In this document: positions 6,916-16,514 of the stretch, piece by piece | Position numbering within the stretch: the stretch's first letter is position 1 | How the letters are laid out: every line of letters begins with the position of its first letter | DNA from: DASQJL01 sp036380835 | GTDB taxonomy: Bacteria; Eisenbacteria; RBG-16-71-46; SZUA-252 | NCBI GenBank assembly: GCA_036380835.1 | Contig: DASVDZ010000092.1 | Span: forward strand, 1 to 19,419 | Direction: 5' to 3' | DNA: 19,419 bases | Program-made: the position numbers and the translations under genes | The notes under the pieces: generated by a model | Database searches by the model: none | What the model was told of the DNA's origin: nothing | The model's input: only the letters and a program-made list of their open reading frames with translations

Positions 6916-8274
6916 GTGGAATTCGAATCGATCGATCGGTACCTCGAACGCCGCCTCGACGAGAGCATCGGGGAGCTCACGGCGTACGTCGCGGAGCCGA
7001 GCGTCTCGGCCCAGGGCCGCGGCATGCCGGAGTGCGCCGCCCTCGTGCGCTCCATGCTCGAGCGGCGCGGCTTCGCCGCCGAGATCCTTCCCACGAAAGG
7101 CCAGCCGGTCGTCGTCGCCGATCGCCCGGGGCGAAGCGAACGGACGCTCCTGATCTACAACCACTACGACGTCCAGCCGCCCGAACCCCTCGACCTCTGG
7201 ACGAGCCCCCCGTTTACGGCCACCGTGCGCGACGGTGTCCTCTACGGCCGCGGCGTGAGCGACGACAAGGGGCACCTGACCGCCCGCCTCCTCGCGATCG
7301 ACGCGCTCCTCGCGGAGCGCGGCGACCTGCCGTGCCGGATCAAGTTCGTCGTCGAGGGGGAGGAGGAGGTGAGCAGCGTCCACCTTCCCGCGTTCGTCCG
7401 GGAGCACCGCGCGCGGCTCGCGGCGGACGCGTGCCTCTGGGAGTTCGGGTACGTGGATCACGCCGGCGTTCCGATCCTCCACGCCGGCCTTCGCGGCATC
7501 TGCTACGTCGAGCTCCGGGTCGCGACGATCGCGCGCGACGCGCATTCGGGGCTCGGCGGCTCCATCTTCCCGAACGCCGCGTGGCGCCTCACGTGGGCGC
7601 TGGCGACCCTCAAGGGGGAGGATGAGCGGATCCGGATCCCGGGTCACTACGACTCGGTGCGCCCGCCGACCGCGCGGGACCGGGAGCTGATCGCGGCCCT
7701 GCCCGACCCGGCCGCCGAATATCGGGCGCGATACGGCGTGAAGTCGTTCCTGCGCGGTCTCGAGGGCGGGGCCGCGCTGCGCTTGGCCGAGGTCTTCGAG
7801 CCGACCTGCACCATCTGCGGCATCACCACGGGCTACCAGGGGCCCGGTTCGAAGACGGTGCTTCCGGCCGCCGCGTCGGCGAAGGTCGACTTTCGCCTCG
7901 TGCCCGACCAGACTCCGGAGGAGGTCCTTCGAAACCTGAGGGCGCACCTCGACGCCGAGGGATTTCCCGACGTGGAGATCCGGTTCCTCGGGGGGGAGCC
8001 GCCGGGCCGCAGCGATCCCGACGACCCCTTCCTCCGCCTCGTCGCGGCCACCGCGGAGCCGGCCTTCGGAACGCCGATGCGGATCGCTCCGATGATCGGC
8101 GGCTCCGGCCCGAATCACGTCTTCATCCACGAGCTCGGGGTGCCGATCGCGACCGCCGGGTTCGGGCATCCCGACACGCGCGCCCACGCGCCCGACGAGA
8201 ATCTGAAGTTGGATCTCTACCTGAAGCACGCGAAGCACGTCGCGCGCCTCATCGAGGCCTTCGCGCGGGGTTGA
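6916..8274 (+). CDS. M20-family zinc peptidase / dipeptidase-like deacylase
   Basis: Cytoplasmic metallohydrolase of the M20 (ArgE/DapE/CNDP-like dipeptidase) family, 452 aa from the GTG at 6916. GGAGGG at 6903-6908 is better spaced for this GTG than for the TTG at 6913. Metal and catalytic motifs are intact: NHYDVQP (His83, Asp85), GRGVSDDKGH (about Asp116), EGEEEVSS (Glu149-Glu151) and GFGHPDTRAHAPDENL near the C-terminus. The central part (about 190-310) holds the dimerisation domain with DAHSGLGGSIFPNAAWRL. Length and motifs suit the dipeptidase branch (about 450-470 aa) better than the shorter ArgE/DapE branch (about 375-400). No signal peptide. It is a single gene with its own promoter candidate and no functional link to its neighbours that I can see. 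Exact substrate unknown. Confidence 0.92.
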   Translation: MEFESIDRYLERRLDESIGELTAYVAEPSVSAQGRGMPECAALVRSMLERRGFAAEILPTKGQPVVVADRPGRSERTLLIYNHYDVQPPEPLDLWTSPPFTATVRDGVLYGRGVSDDKGHLTARLLAIDALLAERGDLPCRIKFVVEGEEEVSSVHLPAFVREHRARLAADACLWEFGYVDHAGVPILHAGLRGICYVELRVATIARDAHSGLGGSIFPNAAWRLTWALATLKGEDERIRIPGHYDSVRPPTARDRELIAALPDPAAEYRARYGVKSFLRGLEGGAALRLAEVFEPTCTICGITTGYQGPGSKTVLPAAASAKVDFRLVPDQTPEEVLRNLRAHLDAEGFPDVEIRFLGGEPPGRSDPDDPFLRLVAATAEPAFGTPMRIAPMIGGSGPNHVFIHELGVPIATAGFGHPDTRAHAPDENLKLDLYLKHAKHVARLIEAFARG

Positions 8275-8284
8275 CCGGGGGACT

Positions 8285-8326
8285 CGCGCGGCGCGCCACC
8301 GCGCGGGGGTCAGGCCGCGCCGCGCG
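8285..8326. terminator. Bidirectional hairpin between convergent genes
   Basis: CGCGCGGCGCG (8285-8295) and its exact reverse complement CGCGCCGCGCG (8316-8326) enclose 20 bases. The repeat fills most of the 57-base gap between the ends of two convergent genes, the peptidase on the plus strand and the asparagine synthetase on the minus strand. That is where a two-way terminator would lie. No T-tract is present on either side, as is common in very GC-rich genomes. Confidence 0.5.
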
Positions 8327-8331
8327 TTCGC

Positions 8332-10263
8332 CTACGCGGCGCGGACGGCATCCGCGAGGCCGGCCGTCGAGTCGCACGGGCCGGCCAGGTCGGCGCGAGG
8401 GCGGTCGAGCCACGCCTGGGCCCAGAGCTCGAGCATGACGAGCGAGAAGATCTGGTGCGACCGCTTCGATCCGCCGCCTGAGTCGGGCGCGAGGAGCCGC
8501 TCCATCGCCCGGGGCTCGACCCATCCGCGCCCGGCGCAGCGCGGGTCGAGCAGCACGTCGCGCGCGATCCGGTCGAGCTCGGTCGCGAAGGCCCCGCGGA
8601 GCGGGAGGCTGAATCCCTGTTTCCCGCGCGCGAGGATCCCCGCGGGGAGGAGCGGCCGCGCCGCCTCGCGCAGCACCCACTTCGTGACGCCCGCGCGGAG
8701 CTTGACCTCGACGGGAAGGCGCGACGCGAACTCGATCACCTCCTGATCGAGGAGCGGGGCCCGCACTTCGAGCGAGTGGAGCATCGAGACACGGTCGACC
8801 TTCACGAGCACGTCGTCGGCCAGGTAGGTCGTGGCGTCGAGCGCGAGGATCGCGGCGACCGGGCCGACGGTCCGGCGCGCGGCATCGTACGCCCGGCGCG
8901 ACGCGCCCCAGGGATCCGACGGGCCGATCGCGGCGAGCAGGCCGGGCGTGAGGACCAGGGCCAGCTCGCGGCCGGTGAACCGGGACATGGCCAGCATGTG
9001 GCGCGCCCCGACATCGAGCGCCGCCCGCTCCGCCGAACGACGCAGCGACGAGCCCGCCGGCAGGAGGCCCGCCGGGGCCGCGGCGAGGCGCCGGAGCGGC
9101 CCCGGAATCCGTTCGAAGCGCGCCCGGCGAACGGCCGCGAGGTACGTCGTGTAGCCGCCGTAGGCCTCGTCGCCGCCGTCCCCGGAGAGCACCGTCTTCA
9201 CCTCGCGGCTCGCGAGGCGCGCGAGCGCGTTCGACGGCACGATCGAGGCGTCTCCGTACGGCTCGTCGAGCGCCCAGGCGAGCCGGGGAAGCTCGCGCAG
9301 CTCGCGCGGCGCGACGACCCACTCCCGATGCTCCGTGCCCAGGTGGCGCGCGACCTCCCGCGCGGCCTCGAAGTCCCCGGCGGCCGCCCCGTCGAACCCG
9401 ATGCTGAACGTCTTCAGGCGCGGCGCGCCCGCGCGGACCAGGAACGCCGTCACGGCGCTCGAGTCGACGCCGCCCGAGAGGAGCGCCCCGACCGGGACGT
9501 CGGACATGAGCCGGATTCGAACGGCCTCGGCGAGGAGCGCCCGGAGCCGCTCCACCGACTCGCGCGGGTCGCGCGAGCGCTCCGTCTCGACCGGATACGA
9601 CCAGTAGCGCTCGAGGCGCGGCCCGGACGCGTCGCAGAGGAGGCGGTGCGCCGCGGGGAGCTTCCGGACGCCGCGCCAAATGGTTCCGGGCGAGGGAACG
9701 TACTGGAGCGTGAGCGCCTCGGCGATCGCGGCCGGTTCCACGTCGCGCGGGATCGAGGGGTCGAGAAGGAGGGCCTTGAGCTCCGAGGCGAACGCCACGC
9801 GCCGCCCGTCGTCGTGCCAGTAGAGCGGCTTCTTGCCCATCCGGTCGCGGCCGAGGAGGAGCGTCCGGCGGGCCCGGTCGAAGAGGGCGAACGCGAACAT
9901 GCCGCGGAGCCGCTCGATCATCGCGGCGCCGTGATCCTCCCAGAGATGGAGGAGCATCTCGGTGTCGCTGGTTCCGCGGAAGCGATGGCCCGCCTCCCGG
10001 AGCGCGGGGGCCGTTTCCGGCCAGTTGTAGATCTCGCCGTTACACGCGACGACGACCGACCCGTCCTCGTTCGCCATCGGCTGATGGCCCCCCGGGGAGG
10101 GGTCGACGATGGAGAGCCGGCGATGCCCGAGCGCCGCGGGCCCCTCGCACCAGAGCCCGTGATCGTCGGGACCGCGGTGGCGGAGCGCGGCCGCCTGCCG
10201 CGCCACGAGATCGCGGTCCGCCTCGCCGCCGCCGTACCAGTAGACGCCTACGATGCCGCACAT
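8332..10263 (-). CDS. asnB: Asparagine synthetase (glutamine-hydrolysing)
   Basis: Makes asparagine from aspartate, ATP and glutamine; 643 aa, in the range of the long bacterial AsnB enzymes (about 550-650). The start is fixed by MCGIVG, since Cys2 is the glutaminase nucleophile after Met removal. The N-terminal class II amidotransferase domain has RHRGPDD (about 28-34), LSIVD, CNGEIYNW (74-81) and GTSDTE. The synthetase domain has the ATP-pyrophosphatase loop SGGVDSS (263-269) and SGDGGDEAYGGY. It follows icd by only 13 bases on the same strand, so it is probably the last gene of an aceK-icd-asnB operon. 2-oxoglutarate made by IDH leads to glutamate and glutamine, the amide donor, which is a loose metabolic link (inference). 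A related family modifies peptides or polysaccharides with the same fold; without such genes nearby, asparagine synthesis is the simplest reading. Confidence 0.92.
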   Translation of the reverse strand: MCGIVGVYWYGGGEADRDLVARQAAALRHRGPDDHGLWCEGPAALGHRRLSIVDPSPGGHQPMANEDGSVVVACNGEIYNWPETAPALREAGHRFRGTSDTEMLLHLWEDHGAAMIERLRGMFAFALFDRARRTLLLGRDRMGKKPLYWHDDGRRVAFASELKALLLDPSIPRDVEPAAIAEALTLQYVPSPGTIWRGVRKLPAAHRLLCDASGPRLERYWSYPVETERSRDPRESVERLRALLAEAVRIRLMSDVPVGALLSGGVDSSAVTAFLVRAGAPRLKTFSIGFDGAAAGDFEAAREVARHLGTEHREWVVAPRELRELPRLAWALDEPYGDASIVPSNALARLASREVKTVLSGDGGDEAYGGYTTYLAAVRRARFERIPGPLRRLAAAPAGLLPAGSSLRRSAERAALDVGARHMLAMSRFTGRELALVLTPGLLAAIGPSDPWGASRRAYDAARRTVGPVAAILALDATTYLADDVLVKVDRVSMLHSLEVRAPLLDQEVIEFASRLPVEVKLRAGVTKWVLREAARPLLPAGILARGKQGFSLPLRGAFATELDRIARDVLLDPRCAGRGWVEPRAMERLLAPDSGGGSKRSHQIFSLVMLELWAQAWLDRPRADLAGPCDSTAGLADAVRAA

Positions 10264-10276
10264 GGAGGGCGCGCGC

Positions 10277-11560
<1,284 letters not shown>

Positions 11561-11594
11561 GTCGGATTCTCCTTCCGCCGCGCGCCGCGCGGCG

Positions 11595-13343
11595 TCAATG
11601 CGTGTCCCACCGCGCTCCGTCCGGCCGGAGCCGGCGCGCCGCGGGGTAGGGGTAGATGTCGGGCAGCACCTCCCGGCGGTGGAGGTCCTGCATCCTCCGC
11701 CAGAAGACGGGTGTGAGCAGCTCGTGATGCGCCTCGAGAAAGGCCTCGAGCAGGCCGCCGCCGAGCCCGAGAAACTCCCGGAACTCCTCCGGGAAGATGT
11801 CGTGCTCTCCGACAAAATACCACGGTTCCGACGCCACTTCCTCCTCCGTCGTGGCGGCCACCGGCAGATCGCGGAACCGGCAGTCGGTGAGCAGGCAGAG
11901 CTCGTCGTAGTCGTAGAAGATGACGCGGCCGTGCCGGGAAACGCCGAAATTCTTGAGGAGCAGGTCGCCGGGGAAGATGTTGGTCGCCGCGAGGTCTCGA
12001 AGCACCTGGCCGTAGTCGAGGACGGCGACGCGCGCGGCGGCGGGCGAAGCGCCCTGGAGATAGAGGTCGAGCGGGATCAGCCGCCGCTCCGTGTAGAGAT
12101 GCCGGAGGACCACCCTGCCGTCCCTCACCGCGACGGTCTCCGACGCGGAGGTCCCAAGCTCCTCGAGGAGCCCCGGATCGAAGCGATCCGCCGGGAACTC
12201 GAGGTGCTCGAACTCCTGCGCGTCGACGAGGCGCCCGGCGCGGTCGTGGCGGAAGACCAGCCGGTACTTCTCGCGCACCTCCCGGTGCGTGACCGTCTTC
12301 GGCGGGGGGAAGCGGTCGCGGATCACCTTGAAGACGACGTCGAGGCCGGGCAGCGCGAAGACGATCATGACGAGGCCCCGCTGTCCCGGAGCGAAGCGGA
12401 ACCGCTCCTCCGAGCGGTCGAGCCGGTGGAGGATCTGGCGGTAGAGCTCGGTCTTGGCGTGGCGGTGGAAGCCGACGGCGCTCCACAGGTCGTGCAGGGG
12501 CTTCCGCGGGAGGATCGACGCGAGGAACTCGATCATCTCCTTCGGACGCTCGAGGTCGACGAAGAAATAGGCGTGCGCGAAGCTGAAGACGACGCTGATC
12601 TCGTTCTCGTCCAGGAGCACCGCGTCGACCAGGATCCGGCCCTCGGGGTTCCTCAGGGCGAAGAGGACCGGCTTTCGACGGTCGCGCGTCGCTACCTGGC
12701 CGACGAGGTAGGCGCCCTTCCCGCGGAAGAAGGGTGCCCGCACCATCTCGATCGATTCGATCGCGTCGCCCGGGAGCGCGGCGTCGAGCACCGCCGCGGT
12801 CCGGGCGGCGTCCCCTTCGAGGTCGTCCCAGGGGATGGAGAGCGGCGCCGCCCGAAGCGCCCGGGCGACGACGTCCGAGAGCGGGCCGTCGCGCCGGAAG
12901 ACGGTGGTGAAGCTCCAGGGCGGGGCGTATCGCGGCGGCGTCTCCGGGCGGACGAACTCGACCGCCGGATCGACCCCCACGGTGTGGAAGACGCGGCGCA
13001 CGTTCGAATTGAAGAATGTCTCCGCCAGCTCGGGCTCCGCGAGGCTGGCGGCGCGGAGACGCACGGCGTCGCGCATGGCGGCCCAGACGTCGCGTCGCTC
13101 GAGCCGGTCGCCGAGGAGCCCGCGAATCGCGGCGAGCGAGCGGACGACGAAGCCGCCGTAGAGCTCGAGGCGCGCGCGCGAGTCGCGCTGGGCCGCGGCC
13201 CAGTCGCGCTCCTCGAAGTGTTCCCGCGCGTGTCGCGTGAGCTCGCGGAAGCCGTCCAGATAGCGGGCGAAGCCGTCCGTGATGAGATCGGCGCCCTCCT
13301 CCGGGAGCGAGCCGAGATCGCCCGGCCGCGGTGGCGTTGCCAA
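11595..13343 (-). CDS. aceK: Isocitrate dehydrogenase kinase/phosphatase
   Basis: Bifunctional enzyme that phosphorylates and so inactivates Icd, and also reverses this, to push isocitrate into the glyoxylate bypass. I chose the TTG at 13343: GGAGGGG (13355-13349, minus strand) ends 5 bases before it, and it gives 582 aa against 578 in E. coli. With this start the key residues are all shifted by +3 from E. coli: nucleotide loop APGQRGL (318-324), Lys339 in VVFKVIRDRF (E. coli 336), catalytic Asp374 in GRLVDAQEFEH (371), Asp460 in FPGDLLLKNFG (457) and Asp478 in IFYDYDE (475). An upstream ATG at 13466 would add 41 mostly basic residues with no family counterpart. First gene of aceK-icd-asnB, divergent from the TetR gene. 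In enterobacteria aceK sits with aceBA; here it adjoins its substrate gene, and neither aceA nor aceB is in the window. Confidence 0.95.
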   Translation of the reverse strand: MATPPRPGDLGSLPEEGADLITDGFARYLDGFRELTRHAREHFEERDWAAAQRDSRARLELYGGFVVRSLAAIRGLLGDRLERRDVWAAMRDAVRLRAASLAEPELAETFFNSNVRRVFHTVGVDPAVEFVRPETPPRYAPPWSFTTVFRRDGPLSDVVARALRAAPLSIPWDDLEGDAARTAAVLDAALPGDAIESIEMVRAPFFRGKGAYLVGQVATRDRRKPVLFALRNPEGRILVDAVLLDENEISVVFSFAHAYFFVDLERPKEMIEFLASILPRKPLHDLWSAVGFHRHAKTELYRQILHRLDRSEERFRFAPGQRGLVMIVFALPGLDVVFKVIRDRFPPPKTVTHREVREKYRLVFRHDRAGRLVDAQEFEHLEFPADRFDPGLLEELGTSASETVAVRDGRVVLRHLYTERRLIPLDLYLQGASPAAARVAVLDYGQVLRDLAATNIFPGDLLLKNFGVSRHGRVIFYDYDELCLLTDCRFRDLPVAATTEEEVASEPWYFVGEHDIFPEEFREFLGLGGGLLEAFLEAHHELLTPVFWRRMQDLHRREVLPDIYPYPAARRLRPDGARWDTH

Positions 13344-13348
13344 ACGTT

Positions 13349-13355
13349 CCCCTCC
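13349..13355 (-). promoter_or_regulatory. Ribosome binding site that decides the aceK TTG start
   Basis: On the minus strand GGAGGGG is followed by AACGT and then TTG at 13343. The GGAGG core is 7 bases from the TTG. No similar sequence precedes the upstream in-frame ATG at 13466, so this site supports the non-ATG start. Confidence 0.7.
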
Positions 13356-13547
13356 GGTAGCGCGTCCCAGATCGCGGTCGTTGCCGAAGCGGCATCGTAC
13401 CAGAGCGCCTCGCGGCGGGCTGCGGCGATTCCCGCGGCGCCGCCGTGGCCGCCCGGACGGGGTCAAGGCCGGAGGGGCGGTCGGCCGGATACCAAGGTGC
13501 CATGCCGCGGAAGACCTTCGGACCGGCGCGGGCGGCGTCGCGATCTG

Positions 13548-13565
13548 TTTGAATCGGGGTTCAAA
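13548..13565. promoter_or_regulatory. Candidate TetR operator, 18-bp palindrome
   Basis: TTTGAA-TCGGGG-TTCAAA (13548-13565) is a perfect 6-6-6 inverted repeat, 35-53 bases upstream of the TetR gene's ATG, in an AT-richer island within GC-rich DNA. TGAA/TTCA half-sites of this kind occur in operators of acyl-CoA-responsive fatty-acid regulators such as FadR. The natural candidate to bind is the TetR protein encoded immediately downstream, giving autoregulation and control of the benzoyl-CoA operon. Ligand and binding are inferred, not shown. Confidence 0.55.
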
Positions 13566-13583
13566 GTTCTACCGCCGATTCAA
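13549..13583. repeat. Longer inverted repeat overlapping the operator
   Basis: TTGAATCGG (13549-13557) and its exact reverse complement CCGATTCAA (13575-13583) are separated by 17 bases. The left arm is part of the palindrome at 13548-13565, so the region offers three TTGAA-type half-sites in 36 bases. The two long arms are centred 26 bases apart. This could bind two repressor dimers or hold alternative sites. A weaker CCGA-N8-TCGG palindrome (13575-13590) continues to the ribosome binding site at 13589-13594. Confidence 0.5.
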
Positions 13584-13600
13584 TTTTCGGGAGGGCGACG

Positions 13601-14284
13601 ATGGCGCCGGCACCGGTCCGATCGCAGCGGGTCCACGCGAAGCGGGCGCGACGCCGCGAGGAGATCCTCCACGCGGCCCTCCGGGCGTTCCGCGACCGGG
13701 GCTACCACGCGACCACACTCGAGGACATCGCCGAGCGCCTCGGCGTCCGGAAGACGGCCCTCTACCACTACTTCCCCGACAAGGAAGCCATCCTCTACGA
13801 GTGCCACCGCGAGTCGCTGATCCAGCTCGGCCGGATCGCGGCCGAGGCCCGGCGGCTCCCCACCCCCCGCGATCGGATCCGCCACGTCATCCGCGAGCAC
13901 GTGCGGGTGATGACCGACACGCTCCAGGGATCGCCCCTCGCGTTCGAGGTCACGGCGTTCTCTCCGGGCCGGCAGGCCGAGATCATCGCGGCGCGCGACC
14001 GGTACGAGCGCGGCCTCCGGCGGATGCTCACCCAGGGAGTCCGCGACGGCTCCTTCCGCAGGGTGGACACCAAGGTCGCGGCGTTCGCGATCCTCGGCGC
14101 CATCAACTGGATCGCCCGCTGGTATCGGCCGGAGGGGTCGCTCCACGCGCCGGAGCTGGGCGAGCAGTTCGCGGACCACCTGCTGGCCGGCGTGGGCCGG
14201 GTGGCGAGGCCCCGGGTCGAGCCGCGGCGCGGGCGGCGGATCGGGAGCGACGGCGGCGGGCCGCGCGCGAGCGTGCGGCGATGA
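13601..14284 (+). CDS. TetR-family transcriptional regulator
   Basis: DNA-binding regulator, 227 aa, slightly longer than most TetR proteins (about 190-220). The N-terminal helix-turn-helix spans roughly residues 15-65, with RREEILHAALRAFRDRGYHATTLEDIAERLGV and then the recognition-helix part RKTALYHYFPDKEAIL, which is the TetR signature. The C-terminal domain is the ligand and dimer part; GAINWIARWYRPEG (about 166-179) resembles the end of the TetR_C domain seen in acyl-CoA-responsive members such as KstR2 or FadR types. The tail after about 205 is Arg/Gly-rich and probably disordered. A GGGAGGG ribosome binding site (13589-13595) is 5 bases from the ATG. It overlaps had by ATGA, so it is co-transcribed with the benzoyl-CoA genes and is most likely their local repressor, perhaps released by an aromatic or alicyclic acyl-CoA (inference). 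Confidence 0.92.
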   Translation: MAPAPVRSQRVHAKRARRREEILHAALRAFRDRGYHATTLEDIAERLGVRKTALYHYFPDKEAILYECHRESLIQLGRIAAEARRLPTPRDRIRHVIREHVRVMTDTLQGSPLAFEVTAFSPGRQAEIIAARDRYERGLRRMLTQGVRDGSFRRVDTKVAAFAILGAINWIARWYRPEGSLHAPELGEQFADHLLAGVGRVARPRVEPRRGRRIGSDGGGPRASVRR

Positions 14285-15336
14285 AAGCCCTGCGACTGAC
14301 GGCGCCCGGGGGACCGCTCGAGCTGACGGAAGTCCCCGATCCGATTCCGGGCGAGGACGAGGTGGTCGTCCGGGTGGCCGGATGCGGCGTCTGCCACACC
14401 GACATCGGCTTCTGGCGCGACGGCGTTCCGACCCGGCACCCGCTCCCGCTCACGCTCGGACACGAGGTGAGCGGCGTCGTCGAGGAGGCCGGGACCTCCT
14501 GCGGCGCCTGGGTGGGCCGGGAGGTGATCGTCCCCTCCGTGATTCCCTGCGGTTCGTGCGATCTCTGCCGCGACGGGCGAGGGAACGCGTGCCGGAAGCA
14601 GCGGATGCCGGGAAACGACATGGACGGCGGATTCGCGGACCGGGTCTTGGTCCCGGGTCGTGGCCTCTGCGCGGTCGGCGATCGCCGCGGGTACGACCTG
14701 GCCGAGCTCTCCGTCATCGCCGACGCGGTGACCACGCCCTACCAGGCCGCGGTCCGAAGCGGGCTTCGGCCCGGGGACCTGGCGATCGTGGTGGGCGTCG
14801 GCGGTGTCGGCGCCTACGCGGTGCAGATCGCCGCGGCCCTCGGCGCGCGCGTCGCGGCGCTCGACGTCGACGACGCGAGGCTCGAGGCGATCGCGGGCCA
14901 CGGGGCGTCGCTCACGGCGAATCCCTCGAAGACCGAGTTCAAGCCCCTCAAGAAGGAGATCGCGACCCGCGCGAAGGAGTGGGGCTGCCCGGAGGTCGGT
15001 TGGAAGATCTTCGAGTGCTCCGGCCATCCGGCCGGGCAGGAGACCGCGTTCGGCCTCCTCGGCACGGCCGGCGTCCTGATGGTCGTCGGATTCACCCTCG
15101 GGAAGATCGAGGTGCGGTTGAGCAATCTCATGGCGTTCGACGCGACCGTGCAGGGGACCTGGGGGTGCCGTCCCGAGCTCTATCCCGACGCGCTCCGTCT
15201 CGTGACCGAAGGGCGCGTCACGCTGAAGCCGTTCATCGAGCGCCACCCCCTGGCGGCCGGAGTGGACGTCCTCCGGCGGGTGGCCGACCACGAGATCCAC
15301 CGGCGGGCGATCCTCGAGCCCGGCCGGCGCTCCTAG
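14281..15336 (+). CDS. had: 6-hydroxycyclohex-1-ene-1-carbonyl-CoA dehydrogenase
   Basis: Zinc-dependent alcohol dehydrogenase, 351 aa, oxidising 6-hydroxycyclohex-1-ene-1-carbonyl-CoA to the 6-oxo compound with NAD in the Thauera-type benzoyl-CoA pathway. The N-terminal catalytic domain has Cys38 in GCGVCHTDIGF and GHEVSG (His61-Glu62). The structural zinc site is Cys90, Cys93, Cys96 and Cys104 (PCGSCDLCRDGRGNAC). The Rossmann motif GVGGVG (172-177) and Asp196 (LDVDD) favour NAD. Its family fits any medium-chain ADH, but MPGNDMDGGFADRV, the WGC(P/R) region and above all the position before oah, dch and bcr make Had the best assignment. It starts inside the TetR stop codon (ATGA). Confidence 0.88.
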   Translation: MKALRLTAPGGPLELTEVPDPIPGEDEVVVRVAGCGVCHTDIGFWRDGVPTRHPLPLTLGHEVSGVVEEAGTSCGAWVGREVIVPSVIPCGSCDLCRDGRGNACRKQRMPGNDMDGGFADRVLVPGRGLCAVGDRRGYDLAELSVIADAVTTPYQAAVRSGLRPGDLAIVVGVGGVGAYAVQIAAALGARVAALDVDDARLEAIAGHGASLTANPSKTEFKPLKKEIATRAKEWGCPEVGWKIFECSGHPAGQETAFGLLGTAGVLMVVGFTLGKIEVRLSNLMAFDATVQGTWGCRPELYPDALRLVTEGRVTLKPFIERHPLAAGVDVLRRVADHEIHRRAILEPGRRS

Positions 15337-15373
15337 CCCGAACGGACCGCGCCCCGCGCGGAAGGGAGACACG

Positions 15374-16477
15374 ATGCTGAAGAACCACGCTCCGGCGACG
15401 GACCGGCGCTACGAGCAGATCCGGTACGAGCGGAAGCCCGCGATCGATCCGGGCGGCCGCCCGGTCGACGGCCTCTGGAACGCCTGGATCGTCCTCGACA
15501 ACCCGGCCCAGTTCAACAGCTACACCACCGAGGCCGCGATCGAAGTGACCCTCGCGCTCCGGCAGGCGAGCATGGATCGCGCCGTCGTCTGCTGCGTCCT
15601 GACGGGAACCGGCGACAAGGCCTTCTGCACCGGCGGCAACACGAAGGAGTACGCCGAGTACTACGCCGGGAATCCGCAGGAGTACAAGCAGTACATGCGC
15701 GTCTTCAACGACATGATCGACTCCATCCTCCGGTGCGACAAGCCGGTCGTGAACCGGGTGAACGGCATGCGCATCGCCGGCGGCCAGGAGATCGGAATGG
15801 CGTGCGACTTCAGCATCGCGGCCGACACCGCGCGCTTCGGCCAGGCGGGCCCCAAGCACGGCTCGGCGCCCGACGGCGGATCCACCGACTTCCTGCCGCT
15901 CTACGTCGGGTTCGGCCACGCCATGGAGAGCGCGGTCCTCTGCGAGACCTGGAGCGCGCACAAGGCCGCGTACCTCGGATTGATCCAGCAGGTCGAGCCG
16001 GTCCTCAAGGTGGACGGGCGCTGGATCCCGAATCCGCTCGTCGTGACCGACCGGTTCCTCGACGAGTTCGGACGCGTCGTCTACGGCGACTTCCGGACGG
16101 GGACCGAGCTCAAGGCGGCCAAGGAGACGATGGCCCGCGCCACGACCGACCTGTCCCGCCTCGACCAGGCGGTCGAGGCGCTCTGCACGAAGATCCTGAT
16201 GCTCATGCCGGACTGCGTCTCGAAGACCGTGAACGGCATCCGCAAGCACAAGCAGCGCCACTGGGACCAGAACAGCGTCACGAACCGCGAGTGGCTCGCG
16301 CTCAACATGATGACCGAGGCGCGGGCCGGCTTCCGCGCCTTCAACGAGGGTCCCAAGGACCGGCGCGAGGTGGATTTCATCCGGCTCAGGCAGATGCTCG
16401 CCCAGGGGCATCCATGGGACGACGATCTCCTCCGGGCGATCTCGCCTCAATTCCAGACGGAGCCGACGCGCGGCTGA
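15374..16477 (+). CDS. oah: 6-oxocyclohex-1-ene-1-carbonyl-CoA hydrolase (ring opening)
   Basis: Ring-cleaving enzyme of anaerobic benzoyl-CoA degradation, also called BamA in strict anaerobes. It adds two waters to 6-oxocyclohex-1-ene-1-carbonyl-CoA and yields 3-hydroxypimeloyl-CoA. 367 aa, near the family's usual 375-380 and much longer than ordinary crotonases. Crotonase-fold motifs are present: DNPAQFNSYT, GTGDKAFCTGGNTKEYAEYY (oxyanion-hole region, about 75-95), VNGMRIAGGQEIGMACDFSIAADTARFGQAGPKHGSAPDGGST. The block KHGSAPDGGSTDFLPLYVG and the C-terminal HWDQNSVTNREWLALNMMTEARAGFRAFNEG are characteristic of Oah/BamA, a widely used marker for this pathway. GGGAG (15363-15367) precedes the ATG. 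The gap to had is 37 bases. Confidence 0.95.
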   Translation: MLKNHAPATDRRYEQIRYERKPAIDPGGRPVDGLWNAWIVLDNPAQFNSYTTEAAIEVTLALRQASMDRAVVCCVLTGTGDKAFCTGGNTKEYAEYYAGNPQEYKQYMRVFNDMIDSILRCDKPVVNRVNGMRIAGGQEIGMACDFSIAADTARFGQAGPKHGSAPDGGSTDFLPLYVGFGHAMESAVLCETWSAHKAAYLGLIQQVEPVLKVDGRWIPNPLVVTDRFLDEFGRVVYGDFRTGTELKAAKETMARATTDLSRLDQAVEALCTKILMLMPDCVSKTVNGIRKHKQRHWDQNSVTNREWLALNMMTEARAGFRAFNEGPKDRREVDFIRLRQMLAQGHPWDDDLLRAISPQFQTEPTRG

Positions 16478-16514
16478 CCGCGAGGCGGCGGATCGAGGAG
16501 CGGCGGGAAACGCG

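Noticed and set aside
6037..8238. 733-codon minus-strand open frame opposite the lipoprotein and M20 genes
   Set aside because: It runs through two plausible plus-strand genes and their intergenic hairpins; no recognisable domain.
11561..11815. 85-residue N-terminal extension of Icd
   Set aside because: It would overlap the end of aceK; the ATG at 11560 has an AAGGAGA site 7 bases upstream and gives the normal family length.
13382..13394. TGCCG-AAG-CGGCA hairpin and a TACGAT sequence (13399-13394, minus strand) as aceK leader and -10 element
   Set aside because: The stem is only 5 bp and common in GC-rich DNA; no -35-like hexamer lies at 16-18 bases from the TACGAT, so I cannot support a promoter there.
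13344..13466. 41-residue N-terminal extension of AceK from an ATG
   Set aside because: The extension is basic and unconserved in character; the TTG at 13343 has a GGAGG site and gives a constant +3 offset of all key residues relative to E. coli AceK.
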